Assembly (NCBI RefSeq): GCF_009832865.1 | Contig: NZ_CP047130.1 | Location: 744,001 to 808,000 of the forward strand | DNA length: 64,000 nucleotides | Reading direction: 5' to 3' | From: Colwellia sp. 20A7 | Lineage (GTDB): Bacteria; Pseudomonadota; Gammaproteobacteria; Enterobacterales; Alteromonadaceae | Shown: in pieces, positions 63,465-64,000 of the stretch | How the letters are laid out: the number at the start of each line of letters is the position of its first letter | Numbering within the stretch: position 1 is the first letter of the stretch | Position numbers and translations under genes: made by a program | The notes under the pieces: model-generated | What the model saw: the letters and a program-made list of their open reading frames with translations, nothing else | Told to the model about the DNA's origin: nothing | The model's database searches: none

Positions 63465-64000
63465 ATGTTAAACACCCCATTCTCACCGTGGCCTAGCTTC
63501 ACCCAAGAAGAAGCTGACAAAGTATCATCTGTTTTATTGTCAAACAAAGTGAATTATTGGACTGGTCAAGAAGGTCGTGAATTTGAAAAAGAATTCGCAG
63601 CTTGGTGCGATACAAAATACGCAGTTGCTTTAGGTAATGGTACTTTGGCGTTAGACATTGCTTTAAAAGCTATGTCTATTGGCGCAGGTGATGAAGTTAT
63701 TACAACACCACGTACTTTTTTAGCGTCTGCTTCAAGCATTGTAACTGCAGGGGCTAAACCTATTTTTGCTGATGTTGATTTAAACAGTCAAAACATTACA
63801 GCCGCATCTATTGAAACAGTATTAACGCCGCAAACCAAAGCCGTTATTGTGGTTCATTTAGCTGGCATGCCTGCTGAAATGGATGCCATTATGGCGTTAA
63901 GTGCAAAATATGGTTTTTATGTGATTGAAGATTGCGCACAAGCGCATGGCGCAAAATATAAAGGACAACCTGTTGGTTCTATTGGTCATGTTGGCGCTTG
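63465..64000 (+). CDS. PglE-like sugar aminotransferase, partial (runs off the window)
   Basis: The first 178 or so residues of a DegT/DnrJ/EryC1/StrS aminotransferase. Starts MLNTPFSPWPSFTQEEADKV; ALGNGTLALDIALKAM, ITTPRTFLASASSIVTAGAK and VIEDCAQAHGAKYKG are PLP-binding motifs. The Lys lies beyond the window. AGGA 9 bases upstream supports the ATG. Given the pglC-like and pglD-like genes before it, it most likely makes UDP-4-amino-4,6-dideoxy-GlcNAc from the 4-keto sugar; a PglF/WbpM-type dehydratase should follow outside the window. Confidence 0.88.
   Translation, partial: MLNTPFSPWPSFTQEEADKVSSVLLSNKVNYWTGQEGREFEKEFAAWCDTKYAVALGNGTLALDIALKAMSIGAGDEVITTPRTFLASASSIVTAGAKPIFADVDLNSQNITAASIETVLTPQTKAVIVVHLAGMPAEMDAIMALSAKYGFYVIEDCAQAHGAKYKGQPVGSIGHVGA

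Overview
The window reads as chromosome of a marine, AT-rich gammaproteobacterium of the Alteromonadales, most like Colwellia. This rests on the speA-speB pair, the yggX-mutY / yggL-trmB neighbourhood, PEP-CTERM proteins, a poly-serine lipoprotein, many A/T-ending codons and several TTG/GTG starts. No 16S gene is present, so the genus is an inference.

Region 1 (1-24 kb) is mostly core genome with small accessory genes. It holds a cupin protein and two PEP-CTERM surface proteins; the cupin gene and one PEP-CTERM gene have sigma-54-type promoters. It also holds speA-speB (arginine to agmatine to putrescine), an M1 metallopeptidase translationally coupled to a DUF6702-like protein, and a serine hydrolase. 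A MerC/Fur-family (Zur-like) pair lies inside a decaying array of tRNA-Thr + terminator units. Then come tRNA-Phe, yggX-mutY diverging from yggL-trmB, a histidine kinase without a partner regulator, a SulP transporter, a second identical tRNA-Phe in inverted orientation, and the poly-serine lipoprotein.

Region 2 (24.3-27.8 kb) is a four-gene cassette: GtrA flippase, GtrB-like glycosyltransferase, PMT-family glycosyltransferase and a small membrane-anchored PA14 protein. It looks like a lipid-linked-sugar glycosylation system.

Region 3 (27.8-34.6 kb) is a repeat and mobile-element zone between divergent yjbH-like and wzi-like genes. A tandem array of roughly a dozen ~126-bp units is split by an intact 1,264-bp IS3-family element with a 3-bp target duplication and by an IS66 transposase remnant. 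Single inverted copies of the unit lie outside, near 27.9 and 40.1 kb.

Region 4 (34.7-64 kb, running off the end) is a Wzx/Wzy-type exopolysaccharide or capsule locus, all on the + strand. Export and length control come first (Wzi, SLBB export protein, Wzz). WecB-WecC make UDP-ManNAcA. RmlB, RmlA, a VioA-like aminotransferase, WbqC and a GNAT protein would make a dTDP-4-amino-6-deoxy sugar derivative; no rmlC/rmlD is seen. Next are Wzx, glycosyltransferases, AsnB, a Wzy candidate, an acetyltransferase, a bi-domain oxidoreductase with a heparinase-fold protein, and a PglC-PglD-PglE-like set whose phosphoglycosyl transferase would start the repeat unit on undecaprenyl phosphate. Two co-directional toxin-antitoxin modules sit inside the locus: MntA-HepT between wzz and wecB, and FitAB between pglD-like and pglE-like genes.

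I see no CRISPR array, rRNA operon, prophage or wholly unfamiliar multi-gene system. The least explained items are the 126-bp array, the GtrA/GtrB/PMT/PA14 cassette, the repeat-derived insertion inside RmlB and the tRNA-Thr decay series.
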